Shown: positions 43,845-52,812, numbered from the stretch's first letter. The stretch is DNA of 64,000 bases from Oscillospiraceae bacterium (GCA_015063385.1 SVUG01000002.1:1-64000); one strand, 5' to 3'. Translations and numbers: made by a program. The notes: a model not told the origin generated them from the letters alone.

Positions 43845-44203
43845 ATTATTAAAAGCGTTTGAGTGAAGAGCAGTAATACTTCATTAAGGCTGCAGAGAGC
43901 CGTCGGGAGCTGTGAGACGGTGCTTTATACAGTATGAATTCACTTCACGAGCCGTTTGCTGAAAGCCGACGTTATATATTATGTAGGAAAAGTAGGCAAC
44001 ACCGGGTGCGACCGTTATATTGCAGGAGCTTAACGCCTATACGAGAGAGCCGTCCGAGCTTGCGACGGTTTGAGGGATATTTCCCCTTACATTCAGAGGC
44101 ACGAGCTTATCAAGGTCACCTATCGCAAGAGGGTGGCAAAGCAGAGTGGTACCGCGATTATTTTCGTCCCTGCGCTCCTTTTTTCGAGCGCAGGGATTTC
44201 TTT
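43845..44203 (+). ncRNA. T-box leader, specifier read as UUC (phenylalanine)
   Basis: The leader has the conserved stem I elements (GCAGAGAGCCGTC...GACGG) and the specifier-loop pattern GAA-NNN-A as GAA-TTC-A (about 43936-43942). The AGTAGGC...CCGTTAT block, the antiterminator core GAGTGGTACCGCG (44143-44156) and a terminator CCCTGCGCTC-loop-GAGCGCAGGG (44168-44195) with an ATTTCTTT tail follow. T-boxes sense uncharged tRNA and then allow read-through. The codon assignment depends on the GAA-NNN-A alignment by eye, so tRNA-Phe is likely but not proven. It controls the operon that begins at 44717. Confidence 0.9.
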
Positions 44204-44215
44204 ATAACAACATTT

Positions 44216-44698
44216 ATATCACTTCGGCAAAGCCAAAATATCACGCGCGACAGCGCATATCACTTCACCCTTTGGGTGAAATATCACTCTCGCAAGGCGA
44301 GAATATCACTTCGGTAAAGCCAAAATATCACGCGCGACAGCGCATATCACTTCACCCTTTGGGTGAAATATCACTCTCGCAAGGCGAGAATATCACTTCG
44401 GCAAAGCCAAAATATCACGCGCGACAGCGCACACCACCTCACCCTTTGGGTGAAATATCACTCTCGCAAGGCGAGAATATCACTTCGGTAAAGCCAAAAT
44501 ATCACGCGCGACAGCGCATATCACTTCACCCTTTGGGTGAAATATCACTCTCGCAAGGCGAGAATATCACTTCGGTAAAACCAAAATATCACGCGCGACA
44601 GCGCATATCACTTCACCCTTTGGGTGAAATATCACTCTCGCAAGGCGAGAATATCACCTCGGTAAAGCCAAAATCAAAATATCACGCGCGACAGCGCA
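44216..44698 (+). repeat. Array of short hairpins with ATATCAC spacers (87-bp higher-order repeat)
   Basis: Six copies of an 87-bp unit start at 44223, 44310, 44397, 44484, 44571 and 44658 (the last is partial). Each holds four modules: TTCGGCAAAGCCAAA, GCGCGACAGCGC, TTCACCCTTTGGGTGAA and TCTCGCAAGGCGAGA, all self-complementary, each preceded by ATATCAC. It lies between the T-box terminator and the first gene, so it is transcribed in the leader. It is not a CRISPR array: there are no unique spacers. Confidence 0.95.
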
Positions 44699-44716
44699 TA
44701 AATTAAGGAGACTAAA

Positions 44717-46357
44717 ATGCCAATCACAGACCTTCTTGAAAGAAACGCCAGAATTTATCCCAACGAGGTTGCGCTGGTTGAAATCAACCCCGAAAAGCAG
44801 CCTGCGAAAAATCTCACCTGGCGCGAATACAGCCTTATTGAGACTGCCGCAGAGGGAGACCGATACCGCCGCGAGATTACCTGGCGTGAGTTCGACGTCA
44901 AGGCAAACAGATTTGCCAACCTTCTCTTTACCAGGGGCGTGCGCCGCGGTGATAAGGTTGCAATTCTTCTTATGAACTGCCTTGAATGGCTTCCTATATA
45001 TTTCGGTATTCTCAAGGCGGGCGCAATAGTCGTGCCTATGAACTACCGCTACTCCTCTGACGAGATTAAGTACTGTCTTGACCTCGCTGACGTGAGAATG
45101 CTGGTGTTTGGCCCTGAATTCATTGAGCGCGTGGGCGCAATTAAGGACGAAATCGATGCCGTTGACAATATTTTCTTCGTTGGAAAAAAGGAGGACACCC
45201 CCTCCTATGCAGACAACTACGCAGAGATGACCTATTACTGCTCGACGACCGTTCCGCCCGTTGAAATCTCCGACGAGGACGACGGTGCGATATACTTCTC
45301 CTCGGGCACTACGGGCTTCCCAAAGGCTATTCTTCACCGCCACCGTGCACTCGTGACGGCGGCTGAGGTTGAGCGCGAGCATCACTCGCAGTCGCGCGAT
45401 GACGTATTCCTCTGTATTCCCCCGCTATACCACACGGGTGCGAAGATGCACTGGTTCGGCTCGCTGGCGGCAGGCTCAAGGGCAGTGCTGCTGCGCGGCG
45501 TGAGTCCCGAATGGGTGCTGGAGACCGCGTCTGACGAGAAGGCAACTATCGTATGGCTGCTCGTGCCGTGGGCGCAGGATATTCTCGACGCTATCGACCG
45601 CGGCGACGTTGATATGTCAGAGTACGACCTGTCGAAATGGCGACTTATGCACGTTGGCGCACAGCCCGTTCCTCCCTCTCTTATAAAGAGGTGGAAGGAG
45701 AGATTCCCAAGCCACGACTATGACACCAACTACGGTCTGTCCGAATCTATCGGTCCCGGCTGCGTGCATCTTGGCGTTGAAAATATACATAAGGTCGGTG
45801 CTATCGGTAAGGCAGGCTACGGCTGGCAGACTGCAATTATCGGTGAGGACGGCAAGCCCGTAAAGCAGGGCGAGGTCGGTGAGCTGGCGGTTAAGGGCAA
45901 CGGCGTTATGAAGTGCTACTACAAGAACCCCGAGGCAACGGCAGAGATTCTTAAGGGCGACTGGCTTCTCACGGGCGATATGGCAAAGGAGGACGAGGAC
46001 GGCTTTATCTACCTCGTCGACCGTAAGAAAGACGTCATTATCAGCGGCGGTGAGAACATTTATCCCGTGCAGATTGAGGACTTCCTCAGAGCGCACGATT
46101 GCATAAAGGACGTGGCGGTTATCGGTATGCCCGACAAGCGACTTGGCGAGATTTCCGCTGCTATCGTAGAAATCAAGGAGGGCGCAACGCTCACCGAGGA
46201 GGAGCTTAATGAATTCTGCCTCGGTCTGCCAAAGTACAAGCGTCCGAGAAAAATTATATTCGCCCGCGTACCGAGAAACCCCACGGGCAAGATAGAAAAG
46301 CCGAAGCTGCGTGAAATTTACTCGGGCGGAAGTCTTGTTGAGGCGCAGCTGGTTTGA
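44717..46357 (+). CDS. AMP-forming acyl-CoA synthetase (class I adenylate-forming)
   Basis: A 546-residue protein with AAGGAG before the ATG. ANL-family motifs: the phosphate-binding loop YFSSGTTGFPKAILH, YGLSESIGPG, the GDMA hinge region in WLLTGDMAKEDEDGFIYLVDRKKDVIISGGENIYP, and C-terminal PRNPTGKIEKPKLRE with the catalytic Lys. It activates a carboxylic acid with ATP and CoA. The acid is unknown; the neighbours suggest an aromatic or arylalkyl acid, but fatty acids are possible. It is the first gene after the T-box and hairpin array. A second, unrelated-sequence CoA ligase (PaaK type) ends the operon. Confidence 0.88.
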   Translation: MPITDLLERNARIYPNEVALVEINPEKQPAKNLTWREYSLIETAAEGDRYRREITWREFDVKANRFANLLFTRGVRRGDKVAILLMNCLEWLPIYFGILKAGAIVVPMNYRYSSDEIKYCLDLADVRMLVFGPEFIERVGAIKDEIDAVDNIFFVGKKEDTPSYADNYAEMTYYCSTTVPPVEISDEDDGAIYFSSGTTGFPKAILHRHRALVTAAEVEREHHSQSRDDVFLCIPPLYHTGAKMHWFGSLAAGSRAVLLRGVSPEWVLETASDEKATIVWLLVPWAQDILDAIDRGDVDMSEYDLSKWRLMHVGAQPVPPSLIKRWKERFPSHDYDTNYGLSESIGPGCVHLGVENIHKVGAIGKAGYGWQTAIIGEDGKPVKQGEVGELAVKGNGVMKCYYKNPEATAEILKGDWLLTGDMAKEDEDGFIYLVDRKKDVIISGGENIYPVQIEDFLRAHDCIKDVAVIGMPDKRLGEISAAIVEIKEGATLTEEELNEFCLGLPKYKRPRKIIFARVPRNPTGKIEKPKLREIYSGGSLVEAQLV

Positions 46358-46367
46358 GGATAGAAAA

Positions 46368-47933
46368 ATGACACCTACACAGATACTTACAACGATACTC
46401 GTAGTCCTGTTCTTCGGACTTATGATAGGCATAGGCATTTACTGCCGAAAGCACGCAGGCAGCGTTGACTCCTTCGTGCTGGGCGGTCGCTCGGTCGGCC
46501 CGTGGCTCACGGCGTTTGCCTTTGGTACTTCCTACTTCTCGGCGGTTATCTTCGTCGGATATGCAGGACAGTTCGGCTACAATTTCGGACTTGCGTCCAC
46601 CTGGATTGGCCTTGGCAACGCCTTTATCGGCTCGCTTCTTGCCTGGAACGTGCTGGGCAGGCGCACCAGAGTCATGACTCAGCACATCGACTCGAAAACC
46701 ATGCCCGACTTCTTTGAGAAAAGATATGCGTCGACCGCGCTCAAGATTGCGGCTTCCATAATCGTATTCATATTCCTTATTCCCTACACCGCATCGCTCT
46801 ACAACGGTCTGTCCAGCCTTTTCGGCATCGCGTTTGATATTCCCTATTGGGTTTGCATCGTGATTATGGCAGTGCTGACGGGACTTTACGTCATCTTCGG
46901 CGGATATATGGCGACGGCGATAAACGACTTCGTGCAGGGCATCATAATGCTCATTGGCATCGCGGCGGTGGTGATTGCCGTGCTGAATCAGAACGGTGGA
47001 TTTATGCCCTCCATCGAGGCGCTGGCGAATTCGGCTAATGCGGGCTGGGAGTACACCTCATTCTTCGGCCCTGACCCCATATCACTCCTTATGGTCGTGC
47101 TGCTCACCTCGCTCGGCACTTGGGGACTGCCCCAGATGGTCGGCAAGTTCTACGCGATAAAGAGCGAGTCGATGATTCAGAAGGGCACGCTTATCTCCAC
47201 CCTCTTTGCAATAATCGTGGCGGGCGGCTGCTACTTCCTCGGCGGATTCGGCAGACTGTTCGTTTTAGAGAGCGAGATGAAGGGCTTCGATATGATAATC
47301 CCCACTATGATTTCAGGCCTTGCGCCGATTATCGTAGCGGTGGTAATCGTGCTGGTGCTTTCGGCGTCGATGTCCACGCTTTCCTCTCTCGTTCTTACCT
47401 CGTCCTCTACGCTGACGCTTGATATTATCGTTCCTCTTATGAAAAAGGAAACGAGCGAGAAGAAAAAGCTCCTTATTATGCGAGTGCTGATAGTGTTCTT
47501 TATCGCGCTTTCGGCAACAATCGCAATTCTCAAGGACACCGTATGGTCGGGCGTGGTATTTATCGCGCAGATGATGGGCGTTTCCTGGGGCGCGCTGGCA
47601 GGCGCATTCCTTGCCCCCTTCCTCTACGGTCTATACTGGAAAAAGGCTACGCGCCCTGCAGTTTGGGCTTCGTTTGGCTTCGGTGTCGGACTTATGACGG
47701 TTCAGCTCCTCGTTTCGATGAAGGTTATCAGCTTCTCGGGCGGAGTGCTTGGATTTGTGTTCACCAATTCTCTTTACTCGGGCGTATTCGCTATGCTCGG
47801 CGGACTTATAATCGTTCCGATAGTCAGCCTGCTTACAGGAAAGCACAAGCCCGAAAATACCGACGAGATTTTCTCTTGCTACGACGAGCGCGTCAGCGTG
47901 CCTGTGAGCGTGGCAATTACAAAGGATTCGTAA
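46368..47933 (+). CDS. Sodium/solute symporter (SSS family)
   Basis: The start is set at ATG 46368 (MTPTQILTTILVVLFFGLMIGIG) with GAGGA upstream; the ORF track start overlaps the preceding gene. The 521-residue protein has about 13 hydrophobic helices. The SSS signature GGRSVGPWLTAFAFGTSYFSAVIFVGYAGQFGYNFGLAS (helices 2-3) and the sodium-site region LSASMSTLSSLVLTSSSTLTLDI are clear. Members carry sugars, amino acids, proline, pantothenate, acetate or other organic acids. Lying between a CoA ligase and IorAB, it probably imports the aryl or organic acid handled by the operon; this is inference. Confidence 0.9.
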   Translation: MTPTQILTTILVVLFFGLMIGIGIYCRKHAGSVDSFVLGGRSVGPWLTAFAFGTSYFSAVIFVGYAGQFGYNFGLASTWIGLGNAFIGSLLAWNVLGRRTRVMTQHIDSKTMPDFFEKRYASTALKIAASIIVFIFLIPYTASLYNGLSSLFGIAFDIPYWVCIVIMAVLTGLYVIFGGYMATAINDFVQGIIMLIGIAAVVIAVLNQNGGFMPSIEALANSANAGWEYTSFFGPDPISLLMVVLLTSLGTWGLPQMVGKFYAIKSESMIQKGTLISTLFAIIVAGGCYFLGGFGRLFVLESEMKGFDMIIPTMISGLAPIIVAVVIVLVLSASMSTLSSLVLTSSSTLTLDIIVPLMKKETSEKKKLLIMRVLIVFFIALSATIAILKDTVWSGVVFIAQMMGVSWGALAGAFLAPFLYGLYWKKATRPAVWASFGFGVGLMTVQLLVSMKVISFSGGVLGFVFTNSLYSGVFAMLGGLIIVPIVSLLTGKHKPENTDEIFSCYDERVSVPVSVAITKDS

Positions 47934-47954
47934 ATTTTATTTTGGAGATTATAT

Positions 47955-49691
47955 ATGAAAAAAATGATGCTTGGAAACGAGGCGGTTGCCAGAGGCTTCT
48001 ACGAGGCCGGCTGTAAGGTGGTATCGAGCTACCCCGGCACTCCCTCGACAGAAATAACCGAATACGCCGCAAAATACGACGAGGTATACTGCGAATGGGC
48101 GCCCAACGAGAAGGTTGGACTTGAGGTTGCCTTTGGTGCGTCGCTTGGCGGTGCTCGCGCGGCGGCTTGTATGAAGCACGTCGGTCTTAACGTGGCGGCA
48201 GACCCCCTATTTACTATGTCCTATACCGGAGTTAACGGCGGTCTGGTCGTTTGCGTGGCTGACGACCCCGGTATGCACTCCTCGCAGAACGAGCAGGACT
48301 CGCGCCATTATGCCGCCGCGGCAAAGCTGCCTATGCTTGAGCCGTCCGACTCGCGCGAGGCAAAGGAATTTGCAAAAGTAGCCTTCGAGCTTTCCGAGAA
48401 ATTCGACACGCCGGTGATTTTCCGCACCTGCACGAGAATCGCGCACTCGCAGTGCGCGGTGGAGCTTGAAGCACCCATCGAGGTTGCGCTCAAGCCCTAC
48501 GAGAAGCAGCCACAGAAATACATAATGGCTCCTGCCAACGCTATCCGCCGTCACCCCGTTGTTGAGGCGCGCACGGCGGCGCTTACCGAATACGCGGAGG
48601 ACTGCCCTCTCAATAGAGTCGAGTATGCAGAGAGAGGCGCGCTTGGTATTATCACCTCGGGCACGTGTTATCAGTACGTCAAAGAGGTGTTCGGAGACTC
48701 GGTATCGGTATTAAAGCTCGGTCTTGTCAATCCCCTGCCGAAGAAGCTTATCCTTGATTTCGCCGCGAAGGTTGACAGACTCGTGGTTGTCGAGGAGCTT
48801 GACCCATTTATTGAAAATCACTGCCGCTGCCTAGGTCTTAACCCCGACGGCAAGAATATATTCCCCATCTGCGGTGAGTTCTCGCAGGCGCTTATTGCAA
48901 AGACGCTTCTGGCACCGTCGGCAGACTTTATCCCCGCAGACCCCGTTCCCGTCCGTCCTCCCGTAATGTGCGCGGGCTGTCCCCACAGAGGACTCTTCTA
49001 CGTGCTCTCGAAGAAAAAGGTGACGGTTATCGGTGACATCGGCTGCTACACCCTCGGCTCTGCCGCGCCCCTTACGGCTATCGACTCGGTGCTTTGCATG
49101 GGCGCGTCGGTTTCGGGCGTGCACGGCTTCAACAAGGCAAGCGGCGGCGCGAGCGAAAATAAGACGGTGGCGGTTATCGGTGACTCGACATTTATGCACT
49201 CGGGTATGACGGGACTTGCAAACATCGCCTACAACGGCACGAATTCCACCGTAATTATAGTAGACAACTCCATCACAGGTATGACGGGACATCAGCAGAA
49301 TCCCACCACGGGCTACAATATCAAGGGCGACCCCGCTACGAAAATCGACCTTGAGGCGCTCTGCCACGCGCTCGGAATTAACCGCGTGAGAGTGGTCGAC
49401 CCCTACGACCTCGCGGCAACCGAAGCGGCCATCACCGAGGAGCTTGCGGCAGACGAGCCGTCGGTTATAATTTCAAGACGCCCCTGCGCGCTCCTTAAGT
49501 ACGTCAAGGCAAAGCCCGCCTTTACGGTTGACTCGGAGAAGTGCAAGAGCTGCAAGATGTGTATGAAGATAGGCTGTCCCGCTATAAGCATGAAGGACGG
49601 CAAGGCGAAAATCGACGCGACGCTCTGCGTAGGCTGCGGTGTTTGCCAGCAGATGTGCAAATTCGACTCTATTCTCGGAGGTGAGGAGTAA
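47955..49691 (+). CDS. iorA: Indolepyruvate ferredoxin oxidoreductase, alpha subunit
   Basis: A 578-residue protein of normal length. It contains the domain-I pattern near the start (GNEAVARGFYEAGCKVVSSYPGTPSTEITEYA), a central thiamine diphosphate-binding region (GDIGCYTLG, GDSTFMHSGMTGLANIAYNGTNSTVIIVDNSITGMTGHQQNP), and a C-terminal [4Fe-4S] pair (CKSCKMCMKIGCP and CVGCGVCQQMC). IorAB splits arylpyruvates to arylacetyl-CoA with reduced ferredoxin, or runs in reverse to carboxylate arylacetyl-CoA. The second cluster lacks the usual final CP. Stop and next start overlap by one base, so it is co-translated with iorB. Confidence 0.94.
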   Translation: MKKMMLGNEAVARGFYEAGCKVVSSYPGTPSTEITEYAAKYDEVYCEWAPNEKVGLEVAFGASLGGARAAACMKHVGLNVAADPLFTMSYTGVNGGLVVCVADDPGMHSSQNEQDSRHYAAAAKLPMLEPSDSREAKEFAKVAFELSEKFDTPVIFRTCTRIAHSQCAVELEAPIEVALKPYEKQPQKYIMAPANAIRRHPVVEARTAALTEYAEDCPLNRVEYAERGALGIITSGTCYQYVKEVFGDSVSVLKLGLVNPLPKKLILDFAAKVDRLVVVEELDPFIENHCRCLGLNPDGKNIFPICGEFSQALIAKTLLAPSADFIPADPVPVRPPVMCAGCPHRGLFYVLSKKKVTVIGDIGCYTLGSAAPLTAIDSVLCMGASVSGVHGFNKASGGASENKTVAVIGDSTFMHSGMTGLANIAYNGTNSTVIIVDNSITGMTGHQQNPTTGYNIKGDPATKIDLEALCHALGINRVRVVDPYDLAATEAAITEELAADEPSVIISRRPCALLKYVKAKPAFTVDSEKCKSCKMCMKIGCPAISMKDGKAKIDATLCVGCGVCQQMCKFDSILGGEE

Positions 49692-50257
49692 TGACTAAAA
49701 ATATTATGATAGTCGGCGTGGGCGGTCAGGGCTCACTGCTTGCGAGCAAGCTGCTCGGTAATCTCCTTGCCGACGAGGGATACGAGGTTAAGGTCTCTGA
49801 GGTGCACGGAATGAGCCAGAGAGGCGGCAGCGTGGTCACCTACGTCAGATACGGTGACAAGGTTTACTCACCCATTATCGACAAGGGCGAGGCTGATTTC
49901 ATTATCTCGTTTGAGAAGATTGAGGCGGCAAGATACGCCGAGTTCCTAAAAAAAGGCGGCAAGATTATCGTCAATACCCAGGAAATCGAGCCGATGCCGG
50001 TTATCACAGGTGCGGCAGAGTACCCCTCCGATGCGCTTGATAAGCTCGCCGCGGCCGGAATTGAGGTTGACGCGCTCGATGCGCTCACCCCTGCAAGCGA
50101 GGCAGGCTCGCCCAAGGCGGTCAACATCGTGCTTATGGGCAGGCTCTCAAAATATATGGATATTTCCGAGGAAAAGTGGCTAGGCGCTATCAGAAAGAGC
50201 GTAAACCCCAAGTTCGTAGAAATGAACGAGCGCGCGTTCGCACTCGGTAGAAAATAA
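49691..50257 (+). CDS. iorB: Indolepyruvate ferredoxin oxidoreductase, beta subunit
   Basis: A 188-residue protein matching the gamma-type domain of 2-oxoacid oxidoreductases: NIMIVGVGGQGSLLASKLLGNLLADEGYEVKVSEVHGMSQRGGSVVTYVRYG, then KYAEFLKKGGKIIVN-like text and a C-terminal helix. It forms the IorAB heterotetramer with the preceding gene product, to which it is coupled by an ATG overlapping the TAA. It supplies the CoA-binding part of the oxidoreductase. The length is typical. Confidence 0.94.
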   Translation: MTKNIMIVGVGGQGSLLASKLLGNLLADEGYEVKVSEVHGMSQRGGSVVTYVRYGDKVYSPIIDKGEADFIISFEKIEAARYAEFLKKGGKIIVNTQEIEPMPVITGAAEYPSDALDKLAAAGIEVDALDALTPASEAGSPKAVNIVLMGRLSKYMDISEEKWLGAIRKSVNPKFVEMNERAFALGRK

Positions 50258-50278
50258 TTTTTTCAGGAAGAAAAGGCT

Positions 50279-51592
50279 ATGGAAAAGAGAAAGTATTATC
50301 AAGAAGAAATTGAAACAATGCCACTCGAACAGCTGCAGAAGCTCCAGTCGGAAAAGCTCGTAAAGCAGGTCAAGCACGTTTACGAGAATCTCCCATACTA
50401 CCGCGGCTTGATGGAGAAAAAGGGCGTGACGCCCGACGACATTCACGGCATTGAGGACCTTTACAAGCTTCCCTTTATTGAAAAAAGCGACCTTCGCGAG
50501 TGCTACCCCGACGGTATGCGCGCGATGCCCCTCTCCGAGTGTGTAAGAATTCAGTCCACCTCCGGCACTACGGGCAAGAGAGTTATTGCCTACTACACCC
50601 AGCAGGATATTGATTTGTGGGAGGACTGCTGTGCAAGAGCTATAATCGCGGCAGGCGCAGACAAGGAGGACGTCGTTCAGGTCAGCTACGGCTACGGTCT
50701 GTTCACGGGCGGCCCCGGTCTTAACGGCGGCTCTCATAAGGTTGGCTCGCTGACGCTCCCCATGTCGTCGGGCAACACCGAGAGACAGCTTCAGTTCATG
50801 CTTGACATGAAGGCGACCGTGCTCTGCTGCACCCCCTCGTACGCCGCTTACCTTGGCGAGAGCCTCAAGGAGCAGGGCTACACCCCCGACCAGATTCCCT
50901 TAAAGGCAGGTATTTTCGGTGCAGAGCCCTGGACGCAGGAGATGCGACGCAGCATCGAGCAGACGCTCGGCATCAAGGCGTACGACATTTACGGTCTGAC
51001 CGAGCTTTCGGGCCCCGGCGTTTCGTTTGAGTGCTCCGAGCAGAACGGAATGCACATCAACGAGGACCACTTTATTGCTGAAATTATAAATCCCGATACG
51101 GGCGAGGTGCTCCCCGAGGGCGAAAAGGGCGAGCTGGTGTTCACCGCGCTCGACAAGCAGGCGTTCCCCGTGCTCCGCTACCGCACCAGAGACATCTGCG
51201 TGCTTTCGAGAAAGAAGTGCTCCTGCGGAAGAACTCATATCCGTATGGCAAAGCCTATGGGCAGAAGCGACGATATGATGATTATCCGCGGAGTCAACGT
51301 ATTCCCCTCACAGATTGAGGCAGTGCTTCTCGCGGAGGGCTTCTCGGAGAACTATCTCATCAAGCTCGGCAGAGAGAACAACAGCGATACCTTCGACGTA
51401 TACGTTGAGCTTCGCCCCGAGCAGTTCGACGACTCGGTCAAGAACATCACCGCTATGGAAAAATCTCTTGCAGGCGCTATGCGTAATATGATTGGCATCG
51501 GCCCTGCCGTGCATCTCGTTCCCCCCAAGACCATTCAGCGCAGCGAGGGCAAGGCGAAGAGAGTCATTGACGAGCGTAAGCTCCACGACTAA
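50279..51592 (+). CDS. paaK: Phenylacetate-CoA ligase
   Basis: A 437-residue member of the PaaK type of adenylate-forming enzymes, shorter than the fatty-acid type. Family signatures: QSTSGTTGKRVIAYYT (P-loop), YGYGLFTGGPGLNGGSHKVG, AEPWTQEMRRSIEQTLGIKAYDIYGLTELSGPGVSFEC, YRTRDICVL, GRSDDMMIIRGVNVFPSQIEAVL and GKAKRVIDER. It converts phenylacetate (or a ring-substituted form) with ATP and CoA to phenylacetyl-CoA. It follows iorB by 21 bp. The paaK-iorAB combination is frequent in anaerobes, where the pair interconverts arylacetates and arylpyruvates. Confidence 0.93.
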   Translation: MEKRKYYQEEIETMPLEQLQKLQSEKLVKQVKHVYENLPYYRGLMEKKGVTPDDIHGIEDLYKLPFIEKSDLRECYPDGMRAMPLSECVRIQSTSGTTGKRVIAYYTQQDIDLWEDCCARAIIAAGADKEDVVQVSYGYGLFTGGPGLNGGSHKVGSLTLPMSSGNTERQLQFMLDMKATVLCCTPSYAAYLGESLKEQGYTPDQIPLKAGIFGAEPWTQEMRRSIEQTLGIKAYDIYGLTELSGPGVSFECSEQNGMHINEDHFIAEIINPDTGEVLPEGEKGELVFTALDKQAFPVLRYRTRDICVLSRKKCSCGRTHIRMAKPMGRSDDMMIIRGVNVFPSQIEAVLLAEGFSENYLIKLGRENNSDTFDVYVELRPEQFDDSVKNITAMEKSLAGAMRNMIGIGPAVHLVPPKTIQRSEGKAKRVIDERKLHD

Positions 51593-51837
51593 AAAGCGGC
51601 GGATTTTTGGCGAAAACAAAAACGGCACTTCAGGATAAAAAAACTTTTATTCCTGCCTCACTAAACACTTTTTAGTCAGGTTGAATTTCTTCGAAATTCT
51701 TTTATTTAAGCCGTTTTCTAGCACCGCTTTTGCCCTCTCGTCGTATATTTATACGCCTTCGGAGCAAAACCCGCGCTTTTCGCTCAAAACTCCCCGAGCT
51801 TTTGGCGAACATCTCATATATATAAAGGAGAATTATT

Positions 51838-52263
51838 ATGGCAATCAGACAGTTATCGGTTTTTGTTGAAAATAAGCAGGGCTCGCTGCACGAAATCACA
51901 GACACGCTCGCAAAGGCTAACATCGACCTGCGCTCTATGTGCGTGGCTGATACCTCAAACTACGGCATCGTGCGTATAATCGCCGACCAGCCCGAAAAGG
52001 CAAAGGAGCTGCTCGACAAGGAGGGCCACGCGGCAAACGTGCGCCTCATCAACGCATTTGCAGTTCCCGACCAGCCCGGCGGACTCACCAAGGTGCTCAG
52101 TCTGCTCGAGGGCAAGGGTGTCAACATTGATTATATGTACGCGCTCATCACAAGCGAGGACGGCAAGGCGTACTCGGTAATGCGTACGGGCGACACCGAG
52201 ATGACCGACAAAATCCTCATAGAGAACGGCATTGAGCTTCTCGTTGAAGAAAAGCTGCACTAA
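51838..52263 (+). CDS. Double-ACT-domain protein of the aryl-acid operon
   Basis: A 141-residue protein made of two ACT domains: MAIRQLSVFVENKQGSLHEITDTLAKANIDLRSMCVADTSNYGIVRII, then INAFAVPDQPGGLTKVLSLLEGKGVNIDYMYALI. ACT domains bind amino acids and adjust linked proteins. This small stand-alone form is often encoded next to paaK/iorAB in Clostridia, so it likely senses an aromatic amino acid or the pathway end product. AAGGAG precedes the ATG. A 245-bp gap separates it from paaK, with no clear terminator; it is followed by a strong terminator at 52318, consistent with the operon end. Confidence 0.88.
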   Translation: MAIRQLSVFVENKQGSLHEITDTLAKANIDLRSMCVADTSNYGIVRIIADQPEKAKELLDKEGHAANVRLINAFAVPDQPGGLTKVLSLLEGKGVNIDYMYALITSEDGKAYSVMRTGDTEMTDKILIENGIELLVEEKLH

Positions 52264-52315
52264 CCCTAAAATTCAAAATTCGAAATTAAAATCACTGACT
52301 AATATTAACAGCCAA

Positions 52316-52346
52316 GCGCGCTCCGAGAAATCGGGGCGCTTTTTAA
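52316..52346 (+). terminator. Terminator of the T-box operon
   Basis: GCGCTCCGA-GAAA-TCGGGGCGC (one G-T pair) followed by TTTTT, about 55 bp after the ACT gene stop. Confidence 0.85.
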
Positions 52347-52467
52347 ATGGGAAAATACACGGTGCTCTCTCGCCCGGAGGGCTTACTATGTATGAATTTA
52401 TTTGTATTGTCTTTTCTTGTCTTCTCTTATCTTCTCTTCTCTATAATCTCCTCTCCTCTTCTCTCAT

Positions 52468-52812
52468 CTAACGCAAGCAATACTCTCCGTTTGGCTTGAT
52501 TTTCAGTTGCGAACGCTCCTCGGTGAATATCGTGGAAATATACCCCTCACGATCCGTAGAATTATGACATAACCAATGCATCAACACACAAACGCCTGTC
52601 TTAAATTCAAACAAAAAGCCTGCGTCTATCAGCATTCCGTAATTTTCCTCCGTAGCCTCTGCCATACGGACAACCCTCATTGGATCGTCGACAAATCCGT
52701 CGTCGTCTGCCTCTAAAATCATGTACTGATAAAGTATTCTCGCTCGGTCGGGCAGTCGTGTGAGATCCCTGCGGTAAATAATATTCTTATTAAACACTCT
52801 GCGCTTACTCAT
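52468..52812 (-). CDS. Phage-type replisome organizer N-terminal domain-like protein
   Basis: A 114-residue protein with a good site (AAAGGATATAG before ATG 52812). The pattern MSKRRVFNKNIIYRRDLTRLPDRARILYQYMILEADDDGFVDDPMRVVRMAEATEE matches the winged-helix N-terminal domain of phage DnaD/replisome-organizer proteins, which often continue for another 100-150 residues; here the ORF ends after KIKPNGEYCLR, as does that domain. No other phage gene is near, so this looks like a remnant or a small domesticated gene. It is convergent to the ACT gene. A polypyrimidine tract rich in TCTTCTC lies just past its stop (about 52410-52467). Confidence 0.6.
   Translation of the reverse strand: MSKRRVFNKNIIYRRDLTRLPDRARILYQYMILEADDDGFVDDPMRVVRMAEATEENYGMLIDAGFLFEFKTGVCVLMHWLCHNSTDREGYISTIFTEERSQLKIKPNGEYCLR

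Noticed and set aside
44216-44698. CRISPR array
   Set aside because: All modules repeat in the same order, with constant 7-bp spacers and no unique spacer sequences, and no cas genes are near.
44146-44706. 186-residue ORF across the hairpin array with a repeating protein
   Set aside because: It is the translation of the 87-bp repeat (29 codons per unit, so the frame stays open). There is no ribosome binding site or start context, and it begins inside the T-box antiterminator.
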